A stretch of 64,000 bases of DNA from NCBI GenBank assembly GCA_022827345.1, contig JAJDTB010000009.1, forward strand, positions 124,001 to 188,000, read 5' to 3'. The notes below the pieces were generated by a model. That model had not been told where the DNA came from. It did no database searches and saw only the letters and a program-made list of their open reading frames with translations. The position numbers were made by a program, and so were the translations under genes. How positions within the stretch are numbered: position 1 is the first letter of the stretch; each line of letters starts with the position of its first letter. The DNA is from Gemmatimonadota bacterium. GTDB lineage: Bacteria; Gemmatimonadota; Gemmatimonadetes; Longimicrobiales; Gaopeijiaceae. Below, in pieces: positions 1 to 9,221 of this stretch.

Positions 1-485
1 ACCACCGCGCCCGCTTCCTTGAAGACACGGAAGGGGTCGCCGAAGGTTACGGTGCGAATGTCGGCCCGGATAACCCCAGGCTCGGCGATCGACCGCGAAG
101 ACACGAGCCTGCCGGTGCTCGACAGGGTGAGCGCCGCTGCCTGGCCCGCATCCCACACGGTAACCGTGGCTTCGGACTCTCCCGGCCACAGGCCGTAGGG
201 AAACCGGAGTTCGCCGGGACCCTCTCCGGAAACCCCGAAGGCGGCCACCCGCGCGCCGCTCGGCGCGAACCCGTGAACGAACGGAGCGGATCCGGTCAGC
301 GCCCACAGGGTACCGCTGTGCTCCAGGATGTCCCGGACTTCCCAGAGCGCATCGTTGGCCGGCGAGACCAGCGTCAGTGTCTGCTCGCCGAATTCCGTGG
401 ACGGGAGTTGATCCGGCCCGTCCCTGCTGCACGCGGAGATGCCCAGGGCCAGGACCAGCGTGGCCCGCGAAGCAAAACGAATCAT
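1..485 (-). CDS. Beta-propeller-like lipoprotein, 3' part beyond the window
   Basis: The protein starts at the ATG whose first base is 485 and runs off the left edge of the window, so only about 161 N-terminal residues are visible. The first 18 residues form a short hydrophobic signal ending in GISACSR, a lipobox with the lipidated Cys near residue 17. The rest has spaced hydrophobic strands and a GEGPGELRFPYGLWP-type segment typical of 6-bladed propeller (NHL-like) proteins. It lies 22 bp after the thioredoxin-fold gene on the same strand and is probably co-transcribed with it. The function is unknown. The lipoprotein call is firm; the propeller call is inferred from the one motif seen. Confidence 0.7.
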   Translation of the reverse strand, partial: MIRFASRATLVLALGISACSRDGPDQLPSTEFGEQTLTLVSPANDALWEVRDILEHSGTLWALTGSAPFVHGFAPSGARVAAFGVSGEGPGELRFPYGLWPGESEATVTVWDAGQAAALTLSSTGRLVSSRSIAEPGVIRADIRTVTFGDPFRVFKEAGAV

Positions 486-507
486 GGCGCAACCTTCCTT
501 TCCGGTT

Positions 508-1062
508 TCATTGGGCTGCCGCCGCCAGGGCAGCGACGGCCTGCGAGGCCCGGTCCAGTTCCCCGCCGTAGTCCTGAAAGCGAAGTACGCCCTCGGAATC
601 GAAGACGAAAACCCATGGCGTGCGCGACACCAGCGAGTACTTCACGTCCGAGCGGCTCAGCTCCGGCATGCTCAGAAGCTCGACATCCCAGCCGAACCGC
701 TCGGCGTATGCGGCAGCGGCCCCCGGAGCGTCTCGCGTGACCGCCAGCGTGCGCGCGCCGGCCATCGCGGGACCGCCGCCGGCGAAGTGCCGGGCCCAGT
801 CCTCGGCGACGGTGTCCGAGTGCGCGCAGTCGGGGTGAAAGGCGAAGAGCACCGTGGCGGTTCTCCCGGTTTCGGCGAGGCCGAGACGTGTGGGGCCGCC
901 GTCCGCGGCAAGCCCGGCCAGCTCTCTCACCGCATCTCCAACGGACAGCGGCGGCGCGGATACGACGCTCAGGTCCAGCGGACGCAGGTGGCCGGCGGCA
1001 ACAGACAGCTGCACGGCGACTCCCGCCAGGAGAGCAGCCAGCAGCAGATCACGACGTGTCAT
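508..1062 (-). CDS. Membrane-anchored thioredoxin-fold protein with a single active-site Cys
   Basis: This is a 184-aa protein with an N-terminal hydrophobic segment (residues about 4-22) that would anchor or export it. A thioredoxin-like core follows. The strand and helix-N-cap region reads FAFHPDCAHSD, so the usual CxxC has only one Cys. RTPWVFVFDSEG further on supplies the cis-proline and following strand typical of TlpA/AhpC-type folds. I chose the ATG at 1062 because AAGGAAGG sits just upstream; an in-frame ATG at 1080 is the alternative. The gene lies between the ECF sigma factor and a lipoprotein on the same strand. Without CxxC it is unlikely to be a classical dithiol reductase; a peroxidase-like or monothiol role is possible. 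Confidence 0.7.
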   Translation of the reverse strand: MTRRDLLLAALLAGVAVQLSVAAGHLRPLDLSVVSAPPLSVGDAVRELAGLAADGGPTRLGLAETGRTATVLFAFHPDCAHSDTVAEDWARHFAGGGPAMAGARTLAVTRDAPGAAAAYAERFGWDVELLSMPELSRSDVKYSLVSRTPWVFVFDSEGVLRFQDYGGELDRASQAVAALAAAAQ

Positions 1063-1190
1063 CCAGTCCTTCCTTTGCATTTGATGACGGATTGCGGGGT
1101 ATACGCCTGTACAAATGCAATTAAGGACTGGGGGTGAGGGGTCGATTTGCGACATCGAACCAAAGACGAGAAAAAGGCGCCGGGACCGGG

Positions 1191-1796
1191 TCATCCTTCT
1201 TCCATCCAGTCCTGGATCAGGAGCCGGACCTTCTTCATCCGCCGGAGCCGGTACATCGCCCGCTGCAGGATGTACCGCACCGCCGCCGGTGCGACCCCGA
1301 GAATTTCCGCCGACTCCCGCGTGCTCCGGCCTTCGAACAGCCGAAGCACGATGGCATCGCGTTCCCGGTCCGGAAGCGTTGCGACCGCTTCGAAGACGAT
1401 CTCGCGCTCCCGCCGCGCTATCGCCAGCTCCAGCGGATCGGGCTCGTCGCTCGGCACCTTCGCGACATCGTCCAGCGGCATGGTCCGTTTGCGCCCGCCT
1501 GTCAAGCGGCGCAACCTCGTCCTGCCGACGTTCCTGCTGACCGCGATTGCCCACGCGGTGAACGACCCGCGGTGCTTGAAGGCGTCGAGGCGGTCCAGAA
1601 TCTGGACCCAGCAGTCCTGCAACAGTTCGTGCGCGTCCTCGTCGGTGAGCGCATAGCGCCGAATGGACGCACTGATTCGCGGACTGAGGTCGCGAACCAG
1701 TCTTGTCAGCAGCGTGCGGTCCCGGGCGTGCAGGCGCGCAAGGTCGATCGAGTCGTCGATCGAACGGCGCCCGCGCGCCGGGTCCGCTTCGGTCAT
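1191..1796 (-). CDS. ECF-type RNA polymerase sigma factor
   Basis: This 201-aa protein has the two-domain layout of group 4 (extracytoplasmic function) sigma factors. Region 2 contains DEDAHELLQDCWVQILDRL followed by GSFTAWAIAVSRNVGR. Region 4 contains LPDRERDAIVLRLFEG followed by a helix-turn-helix, STRESAEILGVAPAAVRYIL. The start codon overlaps the stop of the upstream M14 peptidase gene by 4 bp (ATGA at 1793-1796), so the two are translationally coupled. No anti-sigma factor is recognisable next to it. Its likely targets are unknown; the thioredoxin-fold and lipoprotein genes downstream are candidates. Confidence 0.92.
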   Translation of the reverse strand: MTEADPARGRRSIDDSIDLARLHARDRTLLTRLVRDLSPRISASIRRYALTDEDAHELLQDCWVQILDRLDAFKHRGSFTAWAIAVSRNVGRTRLRRLTGGRKRTMPLDDVAKVPSDEPDPLELAIARREREIVFEAVATLPDRERDAIVLRLFEGRSTRESAEILGVAPAAVRYILQRAMYRLRRMKKVRLLIQDWMEEG

Positions 1797-4700
1797 TCCT
1801 TGTCTCTGGGGGGACGCGGCCGGTGCATTCTCAGGGTGGTGCCGCCACGAAACCCCGAGCCGCTCCGCTCCACCTCGTGCTCGCCGTCATGGAGGTAGTC
1901 GAGGATTGCCTGGTCCCACGACAGCCCCGCCTTGGCCACGAGCTCCATCCAGGGACCGTACGCGGTCTCGTCCGGCGCCTCGGTGGTCCCGCTCCAGATC
2001 GTGATGTTGGGGCTGAAGCCGCCCCCGCCCGACGGTCCCCGCGACCCCTTCAGCGGCATCTCGATCAGCACGCTGTCGCTCATCGGCAGGCGGAAGACAT
2101 CGGGATCGAAGGCCGCCCCGTAGCGGCGGTAGCGGTCGTAGTTCCGCTGGTTCATCTCGAACACGTCGCGGTTGGAGTTGATCCCGCGCGTGATGTAGTC
2201 CCGGATCCTGAAGGCGGCGTCCTTGTGGCGGGGGAAACGGGGATCGTCGATGTACCCGAAGCCGGGCATGAACCAGCCCTTGTTGAACCCCCAGTTGCGT
2301 TCGGTGACCCGCCCGCGCCGCACCAGCCCCTGGTACTCCGAAAACAGCTGGACGACCTGGTGGCTCGGGTATCCGTGCGGGTTCAGGAAGATGTCGGGCA
2401 GCCAGCGGTCCCAGAGCTGTCCGCGCACCTTCGATTCGGGGTAGATGGGGAAGTCCTGCCCGCCGCCCGAGGTCGCATCCATGCCGAGCGATGCCAGGTA
2501 GCCCGCATGCAGGATGTAGTCCGGGGTGATCCGGTAGAGGTCGTAGGCGAGCTGCGCGCCGTCGGGGTTGGTGAAGGGATGAATGACGACGTTGACCTTG
2601 TCCAGCTTCGCCCGCTGCGCCGAATCGGTGAGCAGCAGCTCGGCGTGCCGGAGGACGTGACTTGTGGACGAGACCTCGTTGGCGTGCTGGCGCGCCGAAT
2701 AGATGACGGTGGGCTTGAAGGTGGTGGCCTTGACGCGCGACCAGTGGGTGGCGTTGATCGGCGGCATCAGGTCCATCGCCCAGGTGGTTCTCCCCAGATA
2801 GCTCTCGCCGACCCGGTACATGGTGGCCTCGTCGAAGGCGTGCGCGATCCTGGCCGTCATCTCGTGGCCTTCGGGGGGCGGAATCGGGGTGTCCCATTGG
2901 ACGATGCGCTCGCCCGAGTAGCTCCACCCTTCGGGGACAAGGTCGGTCCACACGGGGAGGGGTGCCGCGGAGCCGTTCGCGGGGAGGACGGCGGTGACGC
3001 GCGCGGAATCGTTCTGTTCGTGGGTCCATTCGGCCCAGACGCCGATCTCGCCGACATCGTCCCAGGCGAGGGCCGAGGCATAGAGCCCCGCGCCGCGCAG
3101 GTCGCCGAGGTTGGACAGGGTCGCCGCGACCTGCTCGGCGGAGATCATGCGGGCGTCGACCTGCTGGGGTGACGCCATGTTCAGCAGCGCCTCCCGCTCG
3201 TCCTCCTCCGAGTCCACGCGCACGCGCAGATCAAGACGGGGATAGGCGGGCGCCCCCGGCGCGACAACGGCCCGGCGCAGACTGGGGCGCTCCATCGTCA
3301 CCTTGGGGATGTCGAGGCGGCGTTCGCCGGTAGCGCCGTCGCGCGTTTGATAGCGGACGATGACGGCGGGACGGTCGGTGGCGAACCCGGTGAAGGTGAT
3401 CCGTCCGGTGCCGCGGGCGCCGTCCGCCTTCGGGCGCATGACGGGGATGATGCGGCCCGGGTAGGTGAGGTCCTGGCCGCGCGCGTTGCGGCCGATGAGG
3501 TGGAAGAACTCGATGGTCCCGAAGTAGATCTCCTCGTGGAGCGCGTCCATCGGCGAGATGATCTCGTTGTCGACGCCCAGGCGGTAATCCGGCTCGCTCA
3601 GTTCCAGTTCGACGGTGAGGGCGCCGAAGAAGGGGGCGTCCGCGCCGCCGCCGCGGGGGTTACCGTCGTGGCGGTCCATGACGTAGTCGTAGACGGCGGG
3701 CAGGGTGCGGGACTGGAAGCGGTCCCAGAAGCGCTCGGGATCGGTGACGATACGCTCGTGGGCGAGGGTGTCGCCGTCGGTGGTGGCGGTGAGCCAGCCG
3801 GTCGTAACGCGAACCTTCTCGTAGTCCTGGAAGCGGTCGAAGTAGGGACGGAGGACCCAGGCGGGGTCGAAGGTGTCCTCCAGGAGCGTGCTGCCGTCCG
3901 GCGCAGTGGCCCGAACGCGGTAAATCGGGCCGTTGTCCGCCATTTCGAAGCGGATTTGGCGGACAACGAGCCCCAGATCGGCGGCGAGGACCTCGTCGAT
4001 GGGGAAAATCTCGTGCAGCCAGCGCACCGGCGTCTGCATCGCCTGCTGGGGCCACTCGCTCGGCGGGTCGTTGCGGAGGAACTCGATGACGATCTCGCCG
4101 ATCTCCTGTCCGGCCAGCCGCGGCGCAACGGACTCGCGCAGCCACGAGAAGCCCTGCTTGAAGGCGGACAGGACCTCGACCGAAGTGGCATCGGGATCGG
4201 CGCCGGCCTCGATCAGGCGCCGGCGGGCTTCGTCGGCGATGGCGCGGCGGATTTCGGGAGGCTCCGAGAGGCGGGCTTCGATGCGGGCGGGAGCGCCGCG
4301 CTCGATGCCGGGCTCGATGCGGTCGTCGAAGGCCGACCAGAAGTCGTCCACCTCCGAAGGGAGCGTGAAGTCCTCTGCGAAGATCTCCGCCGCGCGCTGC
4401 ACGTCCCGGTTGTCGATCGCGACCGAGATCTCGTCGGCCCCGAGCGCGGCCGCCCGCTCGCGCACCGCCTCGGCGAGCCCGTCCGCCGGCTTCTCCACCG
4501 ACATCAGGATCTCGGCCGCGGCGATGTCCTCGCCCGCGAGCTCGGCGACGATCCTGTCCAGCTTGTAGAGCCCGATCGCGGCCTGGCCCGCGGGCGTGCG
4601 CCCCGCAAGGGTGCCCCACAGCGCGTACTCGATGTCGTCGAAGGTGGGGTTGCCGTCGCCGCGGGCGCTCACATTGGGGAAGACCTCCGCGATCTTCCTC

Positions 4701-6121
4701 GTCGCGAGGGTCGCGCCGCCGTGGTCGGCCCCGCTGACCACCAGACTCGGCTTGCTCCCGAACGCATTGGGCACGACCTCGATCAAGCCTCGGCCCGCGC
4801 CCACCTCACCCGGTGCGACCCTGCCGCTGTCGGCGAGCTCGGCCACGAGGGGGTGATCGCTGCCGACCAGCACGGTCGTCGGCTCGCTGGCGGCGGCCTC
4901 GATCTCGTCCGGCCTCCTCACGATCGGAACCGCCAGGCCCGTGGCCTCGAGCCCCATGCGCGCGGCCAGCTCCGGCACGCCCTCGGCCCCGGCGCCCGGC
5001 ACCACCACCACATCGATCCGGTCGGGGATCTCGCCCCCGCCGAGGAAGCCGTCCGTGGTGTACAGGTTCGAAAGGTCGAGGTCGTCCTTCGCCCCGGCGC
5101 CGGGACGTGCCCCGGCTGCGCGGCGACCGGACGCCGCTGCCAGGGTGGGGAGCACCACCCGGCGCGCCCCCGACGCGACGGTGAGCGAGCCGAGTCCGGG
5201 AAAGCGCAGGTCGGCCGAGTCGGGTCCGGCCGCCGCATCGCCGACGCGCTCCCAGGCGAGGAGCTGCAGGCGGTCCAGCGCGTCGGTGGCGAGCGTGGCG
5301 GCGGGGTCCGTCGTGCCCGTCTGGCCGTCCTCGCCATAGGCCAGGGTGGCGAGGACGTGGAGGAGTGGCGCACCGGGGTCGCCGCCGCGGTCCCCGGCCC
5401 CGGACGGCCCGCCCAGCGTAGCCTGGTGGAAGGCGATCGCGGGGGAGGGAGCCGTGCTGTCGCCGGCGCTCAGCCAGGTGGCCAGTTCGTCGGCGATGTC
5501 GGTGAGCGAGGGGCCGGAGAGGGTGCCTACGTGGGGCAGGGAGCCGGCGACGAGCCGGGCCGCGCGGAGAAGGCCGGCGTCGTCTTCGCCGAGGACGGCC
5601 AGGAAGCGGTCGCCGGAGGCGTTGGTGAGGGTGGCGACGGTGGCCGCCAGCGCCGGGGATCCCGCCGCACCGGAGGTGGGGACGCCGCCGCGCGAGGTGG
5701 CGGCGGGGATGAAGTCGTCCCGGGAGAGCCCCGCCGCCGCGACGGCACGCTCGCCGATCAGGATCGAGATGTCGCCGGGCCGGGGAGCGCGCCGCAGGGG
5801 CAGGTCGAGGGCCATGGTCTCGAAACCGAGCCGCGCCGCGATCTCGGCGGCGGCGGCCCGTTCGGCATCGGTGGCTTGGGGTGCGAGGATCAGCGCCGCG
5901 CCGAGGCGGTCGGGCACGCCGTCGCCGTTCTCGTCCAGGAGGAGGTTGCCGGGATCGAACAGCGCGGCGAGGTCGAGGGGGGGTGGGGCGGCGGGGGGCT
6001 GCGCGGCGGTGCGGGGTGGGGCGAGCGCAATCAGCGCGAGGACCGCCAGGGTGGGGAATCGCGCGGCCAGGGTGCCGCGAAGGGTGGTGGCCGGCCGTGA
6101 CTGAGCGTTCCTGGCTTTCAT
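1793..6121 (-). CDS. Secreted M14-family zinc carboxypeptidase-like protein, very large
   Basis: The 1442-aa protein has a signal peptide (LAVLALIALAPPRTAAQ). Its M14 metallopeptidase domain lies in the C-terminal third: zinc ligands in RQHANEVS (HxxE, near residue 1143), the third ligand in NPHGYPS (near 1245) and a candidate catalytic Glu in LIEMPLKG (near 1350). The long N-terminal part holds two copies of a similar module, one starting LLDENGDGVPDRL and the other GGGEIPDRIDVVV, each followed by an alpha/beta stretch. I chose the ATG at 6121 because ACAGG sits six bases upstream; an ATG at 6127 and an open frame up to 6400 also exist. It probably hydrolyses peptides outside the cytoplasm. 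It leads the cluster with the ECF sigma factor, with which it overlaps by 4 bp. Confidence 0.85.
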   Translation of the reverse strand: MKARNAQSRPATTLRGTLAARFPTLAVLALIALAPPRTAAQPPAAPPPLDLAALFDPGNLLLDENGDGVPDRLGAALILAPQATDAERAAAAEIAARLGFETMALDLPLRRAPRPGDISILIGERAVAAAGLSRDDFIPAATSRGGVPTSGAAGSPALAATVATLTNASGDRFLAVLGEDDAGLLRAARLVAGSLPHVGTLSGPSLTDIADELATWLSAGDSTAPSPAIAFHQATLGGPSGAGDRGGDPGAPLLHVLATLAYGEDGQTGTTDPAATLATDALDRLQLLAWERVGDAAAGPDSADLRFPGLGSLTVASGARRVVLPTLAAASGRRAAGARPGAGAKDDLDLSNLYTTDGFLGGGEIPDRIDVVVVPGAGAEGVPELAARMGLEATGLAVPIVRRPDEIEAAASEPTTVLVGSDHPLVAELADSGRVAPGEVGAGRGLIEVVPNAFGSKPSLVVSGADHGGATLATRKIAEVFPNVSARGDGNPTFDDIEYALWGTLAGRTPAGQAAIGLYKLDRIVAELAGEDIAAAEILMSVEKPADGLAEAVRERAAALGADEISVAIDNRDVQRAAEIFAEDFTLPSEVDDFWSAFDDRIEPGIERGAPARIEARLSEPPEIRRAIADEARRRLIEAGADPDATSVEVLSAFKQGFSWLRESVAPRLAGQEIGEIVIEFLRNDPPSEWPQQAMQTPVRWLHEIFPIDEVLAADLGLVVRQIRFEMADNGPIYRVRATAPDGSTLLEDTFDPAWVLRPYFDRFQDYEKVRVTTGWLTATTDGDTLAHERIVTDPERFWDRFQSRTLPAVYDYVMDRHDGNPRGGGADAPFFGALTVELELSEPDYRLGVDNEIISPMDALHEEIYFGTIEFFHLIGRNARGQDLTYPGRIIPVMRPKADGARGTGRITFTGFATDRPAVIVRYQTRDGATGERRLDIPKVTMERPSLRRAVVAPGAPAYPRLDLRVRVDSEEDEREALLNMASPQQVDARMISAEQVAATLSNLGDLRGAGLYASALAWDDVGEIGVWAEWTHEQNDSARVTAVLPANGSAAPLPVWTDLVPEGWSYSGERIVQWDTPIPPPEGHEMTARIAHAFDEATMYRVGESYLGRTTWAMDLMPPINATHWSRVKATTFKPTVIYSARQHANEVSSTSHVLRHAELLLTDSAQRAKLDKVNVVIHPFTNPDGAQLAYDLYRITPDYILHAGYLASLGMDATSGGGQDFPIYPESKVRGQLWDRWLPDIFLNPHGYPSHQVVQLFSEYQGLVRRGRVTERNWGFNKGWFMPGFGYIDDPRFPRHKDAAFRIRDYITRGINSNRDVFEMNQRNYDRYRRYGAAFDPDVFRLPMSDSVLIEMPLKGSRGPSGGGGFSPNITIWSGTTEAPDETAYGPWMELVAKAGLSWDQAILDYLHDGEHEVERSGSGFRGGTTLRMHRPRPPRDKE

Positions 6122-6599
6122 GGACATCCTGTCGTTGAGCTGGGTGAGTCGGCTGGATACCGGCTGAAACTGCTCCCAACTCGAGGATGCTGCCAAGACG
6201 GGACAGGACGGGGTCGATTCGACCGCTGCGACCATACCACTCACGTCACCCGGCAGCCAACTCGTCGAGTACGGGCGGTCGTAAACCACACCTGTTGCAC
6301 GACTTGCGAAGTCGTCAACGGACACCTGCGTTGCACACAACTTGCGACGTGTGCTATCGGCCCAGCATTCGATTGACATGCAGGCGCGCATCGCGCACAC
6401 ATCCGTACCGATTTGGTGTCCGGCAAGAAATCCATCTCGATGGTGTCAAGGGTCGATTGGCGAAACGAGTATAGCACAACGACAGCAGATGTCGCAAATT
6501 GACCGTCCGGGACCGGCTTGCCGGCATTTGGCGACCGGGCCCGCAACGCCGGAGATGACCATCAGAGTGGCCCTCCCGGGTGCCGCAGACGGGTGATCG
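6122..6599. other. Divergent intergenic region, 478 bp, no gene seen
   Basis: This gap separates the start of the M14 peptidase gene (minus strand) from the DUF1592 operon (plus strand), so it should carry promoters for both. It is less GC-rich than its neighbours. Short frames crossing it have no homology I recognise and no ribosome-binding site. The central part holds the repeated palindromic motifs listed separately at 6295-6354. Confidence 0.6.
6295..6354. promoter_or_regulatory. Two repeated operator-like sites
   Basis: Two copies of TTGCAC-N(1-3)-ACTTGCGA start 36 bp apart, at 6295 and 6331. The first lies on a 7-bp inverted repeat, ACGACTT-GCG-AAGTCGT (6299-6315). The second lies in a 6-bp inverted repeat, GCACAC-N10-GTGTGC (6333-6354). 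The position between divergent genes suggests a regulator binding site. The regulator is unknown, and this is inference from pattern only. Confidence 0.4.
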
Positions 6600-9221
6600 A
6601 TGCGACTTCACGAGAGCACCGGGCGACGGCCGGCCGGAGCGAACCGGGCGGTCACCTTGCGGGAGCGCAGTCCGCAGGCCAATAGTAGGCGCATGAGGGT
6701 GGCGATCGCTGGTGCTGTTCTGGGGCTCGGGCTTGCCGTTTCCGACGACTCGGCCGGCCCGCAAGCCGAGTTGCGCGCGGACACGGATGCGCGGGACCAG
6801 CAGGCCGTATCGGCGATCGGACCCGCCACAGCGAATGTCGACGTGGCCGGCACCGAAAGCCCGGCCCTGAACGCTGTCGTCCAGCGGTATTGCACACGCT
6901 GTCACAACGGCCGGCAACTGCGCGGCAACCTCACCCTGGAGGGCTTCGACGTGGCCGCGGCGAGCGAGCAGGCGCCCACGGCCGAGAAGATGATTCGCAA
7001 GCTGCGCGCCGGAATGATGCCTCCCCCGGGCCAGCGCAGGCCGGCGGGCGACACGCTGCTGGCGCTCGTCGAGACGCTCGAGGAGGTCGTCGACGCCGCC
7101 GCGGCGCGCGATCCCGATCCGGGCACGCGCAGGTTCCAGCGCATGAACCGCCCCGAGTACGAGCGCGTCATCCGCGACCTGCTCGCCCTGGAGATCGACG
7201 CCGGCCGCTGGCTTCCGGCCGACACCTACCTGGGCGCCTTCGACAACATGTCGGATGCCCAGGGGCTGTCCACCACGCTCCTCGAGGCCTACCTGCGGGC
7301 GGCGACCGAGGTGAGCCGGCTGGCCGTCGGCAACCCGGCAGCGCTTTCCCGATCGGTAAAATACACCAACCCCATCGAGGTTTCCCAGCACGCCTGGGAC
7401 CACATCGAGGGCACTCCCTACGGCACCCGCGGCGGGATGGTCGTCACGCACGACTTCCCGGCGGACGGCGACTACGTGTTCACTGTGGGAACGCTCTTCG
7501 GCAGAGGCACCCGCGACCAGGACGTCGATCTCTCCATCGACGGCGAAGGAGTCGCGCTGCTCGCGCTGGAGCACAACGGCCGTTCCACGGTGCCGATCCG
7601 CACGGCCCCCATCTTCGTCCGCGCCGGCCAGCGGCAGTTGGCGGCGGCCTTCGTCCGCACCATCGAGGGGCCCTACGACGACCGGCTGCAGACCCCCGGC
7701 TGGTCGTTCGTGGGCGGCGAGGATTCCCAGGCCTGGGCCAACTACGGGATCACCGCCCTCCCCCACCTCAGCGAACTGACCGTCACGGGCCCGCACGAGG
7801 CGCTCGGAGTATCCGACACGCCCAGTCGCCGAGCGCTCTTCCACTGCCATCCGGAGCGCGCGGCGGCGGGAGGGTCCGCAGCGCCCCCGGTCGACGCGGC
7901 GACTGCGGCCCCGGAGGCAGCAGCAACGGGATCCCCCGGCGCACGCGAGTGCGCCCGTGACATCGTGACCCGGCTGGCGACCAGGGCATACCGGCGTCCC
8001 GTAACGGATGAGGATCTGGCAGGCCCGATGTCCTTCTACGATGAGGGCGCCGACGAGGGCGGCTTCGAGGTCGGCGTGCGCATGGCGCTGCAGGCGATCC
8101 TGTCCAGCCCGTCGTTCATCTTCCGCCTGGAGCGCGTGCCGAGCGAGGTCGATCCCGGCGAGAGCTACCGCCTGTCCGACATCGATCTCGCGTCACGGCT
8201 TTCCTTCTTCCTGTGGGCGACCGTCCCGGACGCCGAACTGCTCGACGCGGCCCGGACGGGACGGCTCTCGGAGCCCGCGGTGCTGGAGGCGCAGGTCGGG
8301 CGCATGCTGGCGGATCCGCGCGCCGAGGCGCTCGCCACGCGATTCGCCTCCCAGTGGCTCAGGCTGCAGGATGCGGAAGACAACCAGCCGGAGCCGTATC
8401 TGTACCCGGACTTCACCGGTCAGCTGCGCGAAGACATGGTCCGCGAGACGCGGCTGCTCTTCGACCACCTGGTCCGCGGCGACCGCAGCCTGCTCGAGTT
8501 GTTCACCGCCGACTACACCTTCCTGAACGACCGGCTGGCCCGGCACTACGGCATCCCGGGGGTCTCCGGCGGCCACTTCCGCCGGATTCGATACCCGGAC
8601 GAGAGCCGCCGGGGCGTGCTGGGCCACGGCAGCGTGCTGATGCTCACGTCCATGTCGGCGCGCACGTCGCCGGTGCTGCGGGGCAAGTGGGTGATGGAGG
8701 TCCTCATGGGCACCCCGCCGCCCCCTCCGCCGCCGAACATTCCCGAGTTCGATGCCACGGAAGCGGCCGTGGACGGACGGCTGCTGACCACCCGCGAACG
8801 GCTTGCGCTGCACACCAGCAATCCGACCTGCAACGCCTGCCACCGCTTCATGGACCCGATCGGGCTGGCGCTCGACGGGTACGATGTCACGGGGCGCGTG
8901 CGGGTGCGCGAGAACGGCGCCCCGCTGGACACCCGCGGCACCTACTACGACGGCACCGAGATCAGCACCCCGGCCCACCTGGTCGACGTGCTCATGAAGC
9001 GGCCGCTCCCGCTGGTGCGCAACTTCGCGTCGCACCTGCTGGCGTATGCGGTCGGCCGCCGAATGGAATACTATGACGGCCCGGCGATACGCGAGATTGC
9101 ACGCAGGGCCGAAGCCGACGGATACCGGATGTCGGCATTTATCCTGGGCGTGGTGCAGAGTGACGCCTTCGGCATGGCCCGCCCGCGGCCGGCCCCAGTA
9201 CAGGAGGAATCCACGCAATGA
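6600..9221 (+). CDS. DUF1592-family protein with two CxxCH haem motifs
   Basis: The 873-aa protein is exported (hydrophobic segment near residues 33-47). It carries the domain series typical of planctomycete-type DUF1587/DUF1595/DUF1592/DUF1588/DUF1585 proteins. An N-terminal cytochrome-like module has CTRCH at residues 98-102. The C-terminal DUF1585 part has CNACH at 744-748, followed by FMDPIGLALDGYD. ATG 6600 is given as the start; the ATG at 6693 (MRVAIAGAVLG) gives a more compact signal peptide and may be the true one. It overlaps the DUF1552 gene by 4 bp. These proteins are associated with periplasmic haem and electron transfer in this family, but no substrate is established. The two-haem prediction is from motifs only. 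Confidence 0.9.
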   Translation: MRLHESTGRRPAGANRAVTLRERSPQANSRRMRVAIAGAVLGLGLAVSDDSAGPQAELRADTDARDQQAVSAIGPATANVDVAGTESPALNAVVQRYCTRCHNGRQLRGNLTLEGFDVAAASEQAPTAEKMIRKLRAGMMPPPGQRRPAGDTLLALVETLEEVVDAAAARDPDPGTRRFQRMNRPEYERVIRDLLALEIDAGRWLPADTYLGAFDNMSDAQGLSTTLLEAYLRAATEVSRLAVGNPAALSRSVKYTNPIEVSQHAWDHIEGTPYGTRGGMVVTHDFPADGDYVFTVGTLFGRGTRDQDVDLSIDGEGVALLALEHNGRSTVPIRTAPIFVRAGQRQLAAAFVRTIEGPYDDRLQTPGWSFVGGEDSQAWANYGITALPHLSELTVTGPHEALGVSDTPSRRALFHCHPERAAAGGSAAPPVDAATAAPEAAATGSPGARECARDIVTRLATRAYRRPVTDEDLAGPMSFYDEGADEGGFEVGVRMALQAILSSPSFIFRLERVPSEVDPGESYRLSDIDLASRLSFFLWATVPDAELLDAARTGRLSEPAVLEAQVGRMLADPRAEALATRFASQWLRLQDAEDNQPEPYLYPDFTGQLREDMVRETRLLFDHLVRGDRSLLELFTADYTFLNDRLARHYGIPGVSGGHFRRIRYPDESRRGVLGHGSVLMLTSMSARTSPVLRGKWVMEVLMGTPPPPPPPNIPEFDATEAAVDGRLLTTRERLALHTSNPTCNACHRFMDPIGLALDGYDVTGRVRVRENGAPLDTRGTYYDGTEISTPAHLVDVLMKRPLPLVRNFASHLLAYAVGRRMEYYDGPAIREIARRAEADGYRMSAFILGVVQSDAFGMARPRPAPVQEESTQ

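Noticed and set aside
3347-6100. Long open frame of over 900 codons on the plus strand, antisense to the M14 gene
   Set aside because: It has no family similarity or ribosome-binding site and mirrors the high-GC peptidase gene; it is a shadow frame.
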